NCBI GenBank assembly: GCA_964461995.1
Contig: CAYWXL010000007.1
Coordinates: forward strand, 38,320 to 102,319
Reading direction: 5' to 3'
DNA length: 64,000 nucleotides
Origin: JALSRK01 sp964461995
Lineage (GTDB): Bacteria; Acidobacteriota; Terriglobia; Bryobacterales; Bryobacteraceae
Shown here: piece by piece, positions 1 to 7,730 of the stretch
Layout: each line of letters begins with the position of its first letter
How positions within the stretch are numbered: position 1 is the first letter of the stretch
The notes under the pieces: model-generated
Seen by the model: the letters and a program-made list of their open reading frames with translations, nothing else
What the model was told of the DNA's origin: nothing
Database searches by the model: none
Position numbers and translations under genes: made by a program

Positions 1-2
1 GA

Positions 3-998
3 GGGCTGCTCACCTACGAGGATCTCGCCGGGTTCCGCGCCTCCCTCGAGAAGCCCGTCTCGACCACCTACCGCGGCTACACGATCTACAAGCCCGGATT
101 CTGGAGCCAGGGGCCGGTCCTGCTCCAGGCGCTGAACATCCTGGAGGGATTCGACCTGCAGGAGATGGGGCACAACTCTACGCAATATCTGCACACCATC
201 GTCGAGGCTCTCAAGCTGGCGATGGCTGACCGGGACCGCTATTACGGGGATCCGAAGTTCGCCGAGATCCCGGCGAAGCGGCTCCTCTCGAAAGAGTACG
301 CGGCCGGGCGGCGGCGGCTGATCGACCCGGAAGCGGCCTCGATGGAGCACCGGCCGGGGCCGCTGGGACCGCCGCTGGATCTCTCGTCGAGGGGCGACAG
401 GCCGGTTGCCGAAGGTTGGGTGTCGGATACGACCTGCGTGAACGTCGTCGATCGCCACGGCAACGTCTTCTCGGCGACTCCTTCGGGGGCGTGGCTGCCG
501 TCGGTGATCGCCGGGGACACCGGAATTCCGCTGAGCACGCGGCTCCAATCGTTCGTGCTCACGCCGGGCCACCCGAACCTGCTCGAGCCGGGCAAGCGGC
601 CGCGGATCACGCTCAGCCCGACCGTCGTCGCCCGCGGCGGCAAGCCGCTACTGATCATGTCCACTCCGGGCGGGGACAACCAGGACCAAGCTAGCCTGCA
701 GGTGCTGCTGAACATCATTGAGTTCGGCATGACGCCCCAGCAGGCGGTGGAAGCGCCCCGGGTGCAGTCCTACCATCTGTACAGTTCCTTCGGCGCGCAC
801 ACGTTCTCCTCCGGCAAGCTGGCGGTTGAGGAGCGGATCCCGCTGGAAGTGGCAGAGGAACTAAAGGAGCTGGGCCACCGGGTGGAGCTGCGCGGCCCAT
901 GGAGCAATTCGGCCTCGCCGACCGTGATCCTACTCCGTGGGGGCGCACTTCATGGAGCGGCCGACCCGCGCCGGGCCCGGTTCATTTTCGGTCGTTGA
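3..998 (+). CDS. ggt: gamma-glutamyltransferase, 5' truncated by the window edge
   Basis: The reading frame is open from the first bases, so the gene begins upstream; 331 residues are visible. These cover the end of the large subunit and the whole small subunit of a gamma-glutamyltranspeptidase, which cleaves gamma-glutamyl bonds such as glutathione in the periplasm. The self-processing nucleophile region is the TTCVNVVD segment at about 429-452, where the family usually has TTHxSVVD; the first Thr (codon 429-431) would be the nucleophile. Downstream blocks also match: GTGI-like IAGDTGIPL, KRPRITLSPT and STPGGDNQ. Cys instead of His after the Thr pair, and a divergent oxyanion region, suggest a GGT-like subfamily, so glutathione may not be the substrate. 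Confidence 0.85.
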   Translation, partial: GLLTYEDLAGFRASLEKPVSTTYRGYTIYKPGFWSQGPVLLQALNILEGFDLQEMGHNSTQYLHTIVEALKLAMADRDRYYGDPKFAEIPAKRLLSKEYAAGRRRLIDPEAASMEHRPGPLGPPLDLSSRGDRPVAEGWVSDTTCVNVVDRHGNVFSATPSGAWLPSVIAGDTGIPLSTRLQSFVLTPGHPNLLEPGKRPRITLSPTVVARGGKPLLIMSTPGGDNQDQASLQVLLNIIEFGMTPQQAVEAPRVQSYHLYSSFGAHTFSSGKLAVEERIPLEVAEELKELGHRVELRGPWSNSASPTVILLRGGALHGAADPRRARFIFGR

Positions 999-1359
999 GC
1001 CGCTACGGGGGACGCGGCAGCGGGCTCAGGGGCGGTAACGTCCGGACCGAAAGTGGCGGGGCGGCTGTCGGGGATTTCCCCGTTCCGGAATCTGGACTAT
1101 CGCGATCGGGATAGGGCAAGCTAAGCGGTTTCCCTGTGGAATTTTCTTCCAACCGGAGCTGGCGATATGGAAATAATTTCACACCCGCACACTTGGGCCG
1201 AAAGGCTTGGCCGACCCCACCGCCGGCTCCATCTGCCAGCATTCTTGAGGTCTTTGGTCTGAGCGGGCGGGTGTGCCCAGTTGTCGAATTGCCAGGAGTG
1301 GAAATTAACGTGCACCAGCTACTGCAAGGATGCATCTACTCAACTTAGGGAAACAGATC
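999..1359. other. intergenic region, 361 bp
   Basis: No convincing gene lies here. A 70-codon open frame at 1136-1348 has no Shine-Dalgarno site and no recognisable protein features. The second half (about 1130-1320) is less GC-rich than the flanking genes and probably holds the promoter and leader of the 1360 gene, but I cannot place a clear -35/-10 pair. Confidence 0.5.
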
Positions 1360-3948
1360 ATGAGACGACTGGGAATAGGAATACTGGCTCTCGCGCTGGG
1401 CCTGGCAACGGTTGCGTGGGCGGGAGATGACGAGAGCAACGATAAAGTCGAGTTTTATGGCTTGATTCAAGAGATGTCGGCCTCGACGTGGGTCGTGGGT
1501 TCACGAACGGTCCACTTGACCAACGGTACCGAGCTGGAACAGGACCACGGCCCGCTGGAAGTCGGGGCCTGCGCCAAGGTGGAGGGCTGGCCGCAGACTG
1601 ACGGTTCGGTGGTGGCATCCAGCATCGAATCGAAGGAGATGGAGAAGTGCGGAACGAGCGGTCCGGGAGCCGGTGCGGAATTCAAGCTTACGGGCCTCGT
1701 GGAAACGATGCCCTCGGGGGGTACCGCCGGCGTCTGGACGATCGCCGGCGAGGCGATTACGGTAGTCGAGTCCACCCGGCTGAAGACGGAGCACGGACCG
1801 TTCCAGGTTGGCGCTTGCGTCAAAGTCGAGGGTGTGGAGACGGCCGATGGGGCCAAGCAGGCCAGGGAGATGGAGACGGAGAACCCGGGCAAGTGCGGAG
1901 GGAGCCAACCGGGCGATGATTCGAGCTCGGACGATTCAGCTGACTCGTCGGACGATTCCAGCGATACCGGCGAGACCGACTCGGGCGACGATTCCAGCGG
2001 CTCCGATCATTCGCTGACGGGCCAGGTGAAGTTCGATGGCTTCATCGATCAGATGCCGGCCGAAGGCCTGCTCGGTGAGTGGCTCATTGCGGGCCGCACG
2101 GTGATCGTGGACGCCACGACGAAGCTGGAGACCGACTACGGGCAGTTTGCCCCGGCGGCCTGTGTGGAGGTGAAGGGCCAGGTCGTCAGCGACGCCGGCG
2201 CCATCCAGGCCAAGGAGATCGAGACGCAGCGGCCGGGCAAGTGTGACGCCGGGATGGGCGCGGCCCAGATGGAGTTTTACGGCACGGTGGAGAGCTTGCC
2301 CGACGGCGGCGAACTGATCGGGGATTGGACGGTGGATGGCACGACCGTTCATGTCTTCGCCACGACCAAGGTCGAGCAGGAGCACGGGCCGGTGGCGGTG
2401 GGCTCCTGTGTCGAGGTGAAGGGTCAGGCGCAAGCCGACGGGAGCATTGACGCCGAAAAAATTGAAGTGAAGTCTTCGGCGGGCGGTTGCTCCTCGGGGG
2501 ATCCCAGCCGGGATGACAAGGTCTCCTTCTACGGGCTGGTGCAGGAAGTCCCCTCCGGAACGATCTATGGAGAATGGCGGATCGGCGGGCGCACGGTGGT
2601 TGTCGATCAGTCCACGGAGGTCGATTTGGACGGCATGATTCCGCAGCCGAACTCTTGCGTGGAAGTGGACGGCCGGCTCCTGAGTGACGGGGCGGTGCTG
2701 GCCCGCGAGATCGACCGCCAGGATTCGGCAGAGAAGTGCGGTATGGGCGCCGGAGCCGGCTCGATGGATTTCTACGGCATCATCGAGGCCTTGCCCGACG
2801 CTCCGGGCCTGGTAGGCCACTGGACGGTCAGCGGCCAGACGGTCACCGTGACGGAGATGACCAAGCTCGAGGCCGAGTACGGCCCGTTCGAGGCCGGCGC
2901 GTGCGTCGAGGTCGAAGGGACGCTGCAGACCGACGGCTCTCTGGCTTCCTACGAGATCGAAACCAAGCCCATGTCCAAGTGCACGCCGGGAGCTCCGGGC
3001 GAGGACTCCGGCCTGTTCAAGCTCGAGGGAATCGTTACCTCGGCTCCCGGCACTCCCAACCACGTTGGGACCTGGGAGATTGCCGGCTGGCCGGTGATCG
3101 TGACCGCGGCGACGGTGATCGACCAGGAGCACGGCCCGCTGCAAACCGGCTCCTGCGTCGAGGTCTACGGGCGGCTGAACGACACCGGCGAGGTCGAGGC
3201 GACGAAGATCGAAGTCGAATCGGCGTCCGGCGCCTGTGTCTCGTCGAACGGGGCGCGGCATGCCGCTACGCTGGACGATGGTCCGGTGAGCCCGGGAACG
3301 ATCGTCTCGTTGTTCGGCTTCGGCATCGGCCCCGGCGTGCCGGCGACGGCGATGCCTGAGAACGGCGTCTTCCCGACGGCTCTGGCCGACACCCGGGTGC
3401 TGTTCGACGGCCATCCGGCGCCGGTGCTCTACGCCTCGCAGAACCAGATCAACGTGATCGTCCCGAAGGCCGTCGAGGACAAGAGCGAGACCCACGTCCA
3501 GGTGGAGTACGCCGGGGTGTGGTCCAACGTGCTCACCTTGCCGGTGCAGCCGGTGGCTCCGGGTCTGTTCACTCTTACCGGGACCGGCCGCGGACAGGCA
3601 GCGGCGCTGAACTACGACGACGGCGCCTACACGCTGAACGGTCCGGACAATCCGGTGGAGCGGGGCGACATCCTGGTGCTCTACGCCACCGGCATCGGCC
3701 CGGCGGGCCCGGTGGACGGCCAGGTGGTGACCACGCCGCAACCGCTGGAAGGCGTCCAGGTGACGGTCCTGATCGGCGGCAAGCAGGCTCGGGTGCTTTA
3801 CGCCGGCTCGGCTCCGGGCATCGTCTCCGGGGTGGTGCAGCTCAACGTGGTGGTCCCCGAGGATGCGCCGAAGGGCGCCTCGGTGGAGATCCGCGTGGAG
3901 ATCGACGGGGAGGCGACGCCCGGCGGGGTGACGGTGGCCGTCGAGTAG
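1360..3948 (+). CDS. secreted protein with seven DUF5666-like repeats and a TIGR03437-type C-terminal domain
   Basis: This 862-residue exported protein starts with a clear signal peptide (MRRLGIG, hydrophobic core, cleavage near AWA-GD); that is why ATG 1360 is preferred over the frame's ATG at 1330. Seven repeats of about 70 residues follow. Each has the pattern F-Y-G-hydrophobic, G-x-W-x-hydrophobic-x-G, E-H-G-P, a single Cys in GxCVEVxG, D-G, and an A-x-x-I-E segment, as in DUF5666 domains. A Ser/Asp-rich linker separates repeats 2 and 3 (about 1918-2010). The last ~230 residues match the TIGR03437 domain typical of Solibacter (SPGTIVSLFG, YASQNQINVIVP, DILVLYATGIGP). The function is unknown; a surface or periplasmic binding role is inferred. 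A strong terminator follows. Confidence 0.85.
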   Translation: MRRLGIGILALALGLATVAWAGDDESNDKVEFYGLIQEMSASTWVVGSRTVHLTNGTELEQDHGPLEVGACAKVEGWPQTDGSVVASSIESKEMEKCGTSGPGAGAEFKLTGLVETMPSGGTAGVWTIAGEAITVVESTRLKTEHGPFQVGACVKVEGVETADGAKQAREMETENPGKCGGSQPGDDSSSDDSADSSDDSSDTGETDSGDDSSGSDHSLTGQVKFDGFIDQMPAEGLLGEWLIAGRTVIVDATTKLETDYGQFAPAACVEVKGQVVSDAGAIQAKEIETQRPGKCDAGMGAAQMEFYGTVESLPDGGELIGDWTVDGTTVHVFATTKVEQEHGPVAVGSCVEVKGQAQADGSIDAEKIEVKSSAGGCSSGDPSRDDKVSFYGLVQEVPSGTIYGEWRIGGRTVVVDQSTEVDLDGMIPQPNSCVEVDGRLLSDGAVLAREIDRQDSAEKCGMGAGAGSMDFYGIIEALPDAPGLVGHWTVSGQTVTVTEMTKLEAEYGPFEAGACVEVEGTLQTDGSLASYEIETKPMSKCTPGAPGEDSGLFKLEGIVTSAPGTPNHVGTWEIAGWPVIVTAATVIDQEHGPLQTGSCVEVYGRLNDTGEVEATKIEVESASGACVSSNGARHAATLDDGPVSPGTIVSLFGFGIGPGVPATAMPENGVFPTALADTRVLFDGHPAPVLYASQNQINVIVPKAVEDKSETHVQVEYAGVWSNVLTLPVQPVAPGLFTLTGTGRGQAAALNYDDGAYTLNGPDNPVERGDILVLYATGIGPAGPVDGQVVTTPQPLEGVQVTVLIGGKQARVLYAGSAPGIVSGVVQLNVVVPEDAPKGASVEIRVEIDGEATPGGVTVAVE

Positions 3949-3980
3949 GCAATCGGGCGCTCGGAAGCAGCAAGTCCAAC

Positions 3981-4031
3981 GGCCGGAGTCCAGGGGCCAG
4001 CCCCCGGGCTCCGGCCCTCTGTTTTCTGTTC
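3981..4031 (+). terminator. rho-independent terminator after the DUF5666/TIGR03437 gene
   Basis: GGCCGGAG (3981-3988) pairs perfectly with CTCCGGCC (4009-4016), and an inner GGGG/CCCC stem extends the hairpin. The T-rich stretch CTCTGTTTTCTGTTCTTTG follows at once. The hairpin begins about 30 bp after the stop codon. Confidence 0.75.
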
Positions 4032-4081
4032 TTTGATGCCGCGCCCGGCGGTCGCCGCGAATCCGGACGGGTCGAACGCCG

Positions 4082-4090
4082 TGTTATCCT
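4082..4090 (+). promoter_or_regulatory. extended -10 element of mntA, leaderless geometry
   Basis: TGT-TATCCT ends 8 bases before ATG 4099, so transcription should start at or next to the start codon. There is no Shine-Dalgarno sequence between them. Confidence 0.45.
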
Positions 4091-4098
4091 CTTCGCGT

Positions 4099-4404
4099 AT
4101 GCCAGCGGTCCAAGAGCACCCGGATCTGGCCAAGGCGCGGCAGATCGTCCTCGACGCGCTCAAAGGCCTTCCGGCGAAGGTCTACCTGTTCGGCTCGTGG
4201 GCGCGGGGCGAGCAGCGCCACTACTCGGACATCGACGTGGCGATCCTGGCCGACGGTCCGGTTCCCGCCCAGTTGTTCGTCGAGCTCCAAGAACGGCTGG
4301 AGAACAGCGACATCCTCTACCCGGTGGATCTGGTGGACCTCAACACGGCCCCGCGCTCGCTGCGGGAGCGGGTGCTCGAGGAGGGCGTGCTGTGGAGCGA
4401 GTGA
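4099..4404 (+). CDS. mntA: MntA-type nucleotidyltransferase antitoxin
   Basis: A 101-residue minimal nucleotidyltransferase. The family signature GSX10DXD is intact: G32-S33, then ten residues, then D44-I45-D46. In studied MntA-HepT systems this enzyme AMPylates a tyrosine of the partner HEPN toxin and so neutralises it; that role is transferred here from family knowledge. ATG 4099 is chosen because the protein then begins at the usual point of small MNT proteins and an extended -10 element sits 8 bases upstream. The frame stays open 22 codons further up, but that part looks non-coding. The next gene overlaps by 13 bp and encodes the matching HEPN partner. Confidence 0.85.
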   Translation: MPAVQEHPDLAKARQIVLDALKGLPAKVYLFGSWARGEQRHYSDIDVAILADGPVPAQLFVELQERLENSDILYPVDLVDLNTAPRSLRERVLEEGVLWSE

Positions 4405-4799
4405 AGGAGCGGTTGCGCATGGCGCGGCGGGTCCTCGAAACACTGTTCGCCGCTTTGAAGGAGCCGAAGAGCGACATCGCCCGTGATGCGGCGATCCAGC
4501 GCTTCGAATACTCCTTCGAGACGGCGTGGAAGGCTGCTCAGGTTTTCCTGGGGATGGTCGAAAACCTGCCGGTGGCCTCGCCGGGGGCGGCGATCCGGGC
4601 GTGTTTCCGGACGGGCCTGCTGAGCGAAGACGAAGCGCGACGAATGTTCGAGGTTGCCCGGGACCGCAACCTCACTGTCCATACTTACAACGAAGAGCTG
4701 GCCGAGGAGATCTTCGCAAGGCTGCCCGGACACGCGGCGATTCTTGCGGAGTGGCTGACCCGGCTGGAGGAGCGTGTCTCGCAAGACGTTGGCGGCTGA
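4392..4799 (+). CDS. hepT: HepT-type HEPN toxin (HI0074-like)
   Basis: A 135-residue all-helical HEPN protein. The RNase signature RX4HXY is complete (R92, H97, Y99). In characterised HepT toxins R and H form the tRNA/mRNA cleaving site, and the tyrosine is the residue AMPylated by MntA. GTG 4392 is chosen over GTG 4401 because AGGAGG at 4379-4384 lies 7 bases upstream and the protein then starts MERVKERL, as HI0074-like proteins do. The gene overlaps mntA by 13 bp, so the two are translationally coupled with the antitoxin first. Confidence 0.85.
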   Translation: MERVKERLRMARRVLETLFAALKEPKSDIARDAAIQRFEYSFETAWKAAQVFLGMVENLPVASPGAAIRACFRTGLLSEDEARRMFEVARDRNLTVHTYNEELAEEIFARLPGHAAILAEWLTRLEERVSQDVGG

Positions 4800-5102
4800 T
4801 GCGGCGTTTGCAGCAGGTCCGGCGCCCGCGGCGCACCGGTCTGATAAAACCGGGTAATCCTTGCCCTGCGTGTTATAATTGGGCGTAACCAGATTGGCCC
4901 GGACCCGTCCCTGCCCCCCTGGGTCCGCTCAAGAAGGACACTACGTCGTCCTGGTTGCAACCCGCCGGCGGCGGTGACCATGTGAATAGCCGCCGCGGGC
5001 CGCAAAACAACAGAACAACTAATCCGCCGTGGCGGAGTCCCCCACAAAGGGTATTTCTGCCTCATGGGCGGAGAAAAGATGCAGGGAAGGAGGCGCACTT
5101 TC
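4800..5102 (+). other. intergenic region and long structured leader of the KamA-type gene
   Basis: The first ~70 bases show nothing definite. From the promoter at 4871-4879 there is a leader of about 217 nt with four potential hairpins: GGACCC 4901-4906 with GGGTCC 4921-4926; AGGAC 4935-4939 with GTCCT 4948-4952; a GC-rich stem 4961-4972 with 4989-4999; and TCCGCC 5023-5028 with GGCGGA 5031-5036. I could not match it to a known riboswitch consensus; conserved lysine-riboswitch elements are absent. Confidence 0.5.
4871..4879 (+). promoter_or_regulatory. extended -10 promoter for the KamA-type gene
   Basis: TGT-TATAAT is a perfect extended -10 element. No good -35 is visible at 16-18 bp, as is common for extended -10 promoters. 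Transcription would start near 4886, giving a leader of about 217 nt. Confidence 0.65.
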
Positions 5103-6452
5103 ATGATCGTTCAATCCAAAGAAACCCCGAGGAGGTATCAAGCTGTCACCCGGGAGAATATCAAGAGATTTCCAGTCTGGTCGCGCCTCTCGCCCGAGCT
5201 GCAGGAAGCCGTCACGGTGGTGTCGGCGGTTCTTCCGTTTCGGACCAACACGTACGTGATCGATGAGCTGATCGACTGGGACCGGGTCCCGGAGGATCCG
5301 ATGTATCAGCTCACTTTCCCACAGCGGGGGATGCTTACCGCTGAGCAGTACGACCGGATGGCTGGACTCGTGCTCGGGGGAGCGCCGCGCGAAGAGGTGC
5401 AGCAGGCGGCCAACGAGATCCGATTCCAACTGAGCCCGCATCCCGCCGGCCAGTTGACCCACAACCGGCCATACCTCGACGGCGAGCGGCTGCAGGGGAT
5501 GCAGCACAAATACCGGGAGACGGTTCTCTTCTTTCCCAGCCAGGGCCAGACGTGCCACGCTTACTGCACTTTCTGTTTCCGGTGGGCGCAGTTTATCGGG
5601 ATCTCCGACTTGAAGTTCGCCTCCCGGGAGGTTGACAAGCTGGTCCGATACTTGAAACAGCATCCCGAAGTCAGTGACGTGCTGTTCACGGGCGGTGATC
5701 CGATGGTGATGAAGGCCAAGACGCTGGCCGCCTATATCGAGCCGCTACTCACGCCGGAGCTGGGGCACATCCGCAACATCCGGATCGGCACGAAGGCGGT
5801 CGCTTACTGGCCTCACCGGTTTGTTTCCGACCCGGATTCCGACGAGGTTCTGCGGCTGTTCGACAAGATCGTCGCCAGCGGCCGGCACTTGGCGATCATG
5901 GGGCACTACAACCACCCGGTGGAGCTTTCGACGCCGATCGCGCGGGAAGCCATCCGTAGGATCCGGGCGACGGGAGCGAACATCCGCATGCAGTCTCCAG
6001 TGGTGCGCCATGTCAACGACGACTCCGACGCCTGGGCGGAGCTTTGGCGGACCGGCGTGCAGCTCGGCATGATTCCTTATTACATGTTCGTCGAGCGCGA
6101 CACCGGCGCCCGCCATTATTTCGAGCTGCCGCTGGTGCGGGTCTGGGAGATCTACCGGGAGGCGTACAACCAGATCTCCGGTCTGGCGCGAAACGTGCGG
6201 GGCCCGTCGATGTCGGCCTTCCAGGGCAAAGTGCGAATCCTGGGCGTGACTGAAATCGGCTCGGATCCCGTGTTCATCCTCGAGTTTCTCCAAGCTCGGC
6301 AGCCGGAGCTGGTGCGGATCCCGTTCTTCGCCCGTTACGATCCGGATGCCACCTGGTTCGACCAGTTGCAGCCGTACCGCGAAGCCGACCGGCCGTTCTT
6401 CGAGGAGCGGCCCAAGCAGGTGCTGGACGCGCTGGTCGAGCTGACGGCCTGA
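5103..6452 (+). CDS. KamA family radical SAM protein (lysine 2,3-aminomutase-like)
   Basis: A 449-residue radical SAM enzyme. The cluster-binding motif CX3CX2C is C151, C155, C158, within the GQTCHAYCTFCFRW block typical of the KamA family, and it is followed by the LFTGGDPMVM glycine-rich SAM segment. Known relatives are PLP-dependent aminomutases such as lysine 2,3-aminomutase. This protein is in the KamA size range, but I cannot confirm the PLP lysine or substrate residues by eye, so the substrate is open. ATG 5103 is supported by AAGGAGG at 5087-5093, 9 bases upstream. It stands alone, with a long hairpin-rich leader that suggests control after transcription starts. Confidence 0.8.
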   Translation: MIVQSKETPRRYQAVTRENIKRFPVWSRLSPELQEAVTVVSAVLPFRTNTYVIDELIDWDRVPEDPMYQLTFPQRGMLTAEQYDRMAGLVLGGAPREEVQQAANEIRFQLSPHPAGQLTHNRPYLDGERLQGMQHKYRETVLFFPSQGQTCHAYCTFCFRWAQFIGISDLKFASREVDKLVRYLKQHPEVSDVLFTGGDPMVMKAKTLAAYIEPLLTPELGHIRNIRIGTKAVAYWPHRFVSDPDSDEVLRLFDKIVASGRHLAIMGHYNHPVELSTPIAREAIRRIRATGANIRMQSPVVRHVNDDSDAWAELWRTGVQLGMIPYYMFVERDTGARHYFELPLVRVWEIYREAYNQISGLARNVRGPSMSAFQGKVRILGVTEIGSDPVFILEFLQARQPELVRIPFFARYDPDATWFDQLQPYREADRPFFEERPKQVLDALVELTA

Positions 6453-6521
6453 GCGGATTGCCGTCGGCCGGATAAAGCGGCGGACTTTCCCGCCCAGCCG
6501 GGCGGCGCCTCCGGGTGCGGA

Positions 6522-7484
6522 TTACAGCAGCCGCAGGTGGACTTCGACTTGCGTAATGACCGGCGTGGGCTCGCCGTTGCTCACACCGGGCTGAAAGCGC
6601 CACTGCGAGACGGCTTTCACCGCTTCTTCATCCAGTCCGAAACCCAGCGGTTCCGTCACCCATATGGCCGCCGGGACGCCGGTCTCGTCCACCACCATGG
6701 CGAGACGGACGGCGCCCTGCACCCGGAGCTGGCGCGCCTGTTCGGTGAAGCTCGGCTCGGTTTTCGAGACGAGCATCGGCGGGTGGACGCCTTTGCCGAT
6801 CCGGGACGGTAGCCGGCCGGTGCGGCGGGCGGCGGTTTCCAGGTCCAGCGCCAGGCGGTAGCGGGACGCCCTCAGCAACGGCCCGATAGCCGCGTCGAGC
6901 GTTGTTGCTAAGGCAGGGCTGGGAGATCCGAAGGCCTGGTCGAGTACCCCGACGGCCTGCCGGTAGGTCCGTTCGGCTTCATCCAGCCGCCCCCGCGCGG
7001 CAAGGTACTCCGCCAGGCGCCCGAGAGCGGCGGCCATCGCGGGGTCCGATTCGCTGTAATGACTCTTCAGCACCGCCACCGATTTGCGGTAGTAACGCTC
7101 AGCCTCCTCGTACCGCCCGCTCTCCTCGCAAAGCCGGGCCATTCGAGCAATGACCGCAGCGACTTTCGGCTGGTTTTCGCCGATCACGGCGCTCCAGATC
7201 TCAATGGCATCCTGCAGCCGCGCGATCGCCCTTTCGAGCCCCCCGCTGCGCTTGTACTGTTCCGCCAGGCGTTCATAGGCGGAAGCCAGGTCGCCGTCGG
7301 GGTTTCCGGTTAGGGAAGCCGCCCGCCGGGCCAGTTGCAGATGGGTTTCCGCCTTCTCCAACAGGCCGGCGTTCATCGCCTGGCGGGCAGCTTCGACGTC
7401 GGCCTTCCAGGCGGGTTTTTCCGTGGCTGCCGTAGCGGCGAGGGCTGCCAGGAGCCAGCCGGCCAGCATGCACGTTCTCGTCAT
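6522..7484 (-). CDS. TPR protein with TonB C-terminal domain
   Basis: A 320-residue exported protein. The start at 7484 has GGAGG a few bases upstream and gives a signal peptide (MTRTCMLAGWLLAALAATAAT). The middle holds tetratricopeptide-like repeats, seen as repeated A-x-Y-x-x-L-A-x-x-Y-x-x-x-G-R-x-x-E-A-E-x-x-Y units. The last ~85 residues are a TonB C-terminal domain: an 'EP-x-F-T-E-x-A-R-x-x-x-x-x-G-x-V' entry, then VDETG and VKAVSQWRFQPG. In Acidobacteria such stand-alone TonB-CTD proteins are common and are thought to contact outer-membrane receptors or act in envelope protein interactions. There is no transmembrane anchor other than the signal peptide, so it is not a classical energy-transducing TonB. 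Confidence 0.75.
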   Translation of the reverse strand: MTRTCMLAGWLLAALAATAATEKPAWKADVEAARQAMNAGLLEKAETHLQLARRAASLTGNPDGDLASAYERLAEQYKRSGGLERAIARLQDAIEIWSAVIGENQPKVAAVIARMARLCEESGRYEEAERYYRKSVAVLKSHYSESDPAMAAALGRLAEYLAARGRLDEAERTYRQAVGVLDQAFGSPSPALATTLDAAIGPLLRASRYRLALDLETAARRTGRLPSRIGKGVHPPMLVSKTEPSFTEQARQLRVQGAVRLAMVVDETGVPAAIWVTEPLGFGLDEEAVKAVSQWRFQPGVSNGEPTPVITQVEVHLRLL

Positions 7485-7703
7485 CGGCGCCTCCTCCAGC
7501 GGCCGGATCTTGGACACCGGCCGCCGCTCGAATAGTCTTCGAAAGTCGATACCACGGACGCGGCGGAGCGGCAGCGGGTTTCAGCCGGTATGCCGAAAAT
7601 CTTCGAGATAACGAAGAAAACCGGGTCGTATTTTGCATCCCGGTTCAGGCTGGGGTGGCGGCGCTGAGAGCCAACAGGCGTGCGGCCAATAGTCGGGTTC
7701 GTA

Positions 7704-7728
7704 GCGCAAACAAGCCGCGCCCAGCGGC
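7704..7728 (-). terminator. possible terminator after galK
   Basis: On the minus strand a short GCCGC/GCGGC stem (7728-7714) just past the galK stop is followed by TTGTTTG. The stem is short and the T-run broken, so this is a weak candidate. Confidence 0.3.
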
Positions 7729-7730
7729 AC

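Noticed and set aside
1105..1200. Cyclic di-GMP riboswitch before the 1360 gene
   Set aside because: Only a GGGCAA resemblance; the conserved tetraloop and receptor are missing.
1936..3741. 601-codon open frame on the minus strand
   Set aside because: Antisense to the DUF5666/TIGR03437 gene; no ribosome site or protein features.
4880..5102. Lysine riboswitch before the KamA-type gene
   Set aside because: The conserved core elements of the lysine riboswitch could not be found, although hairpins are present.
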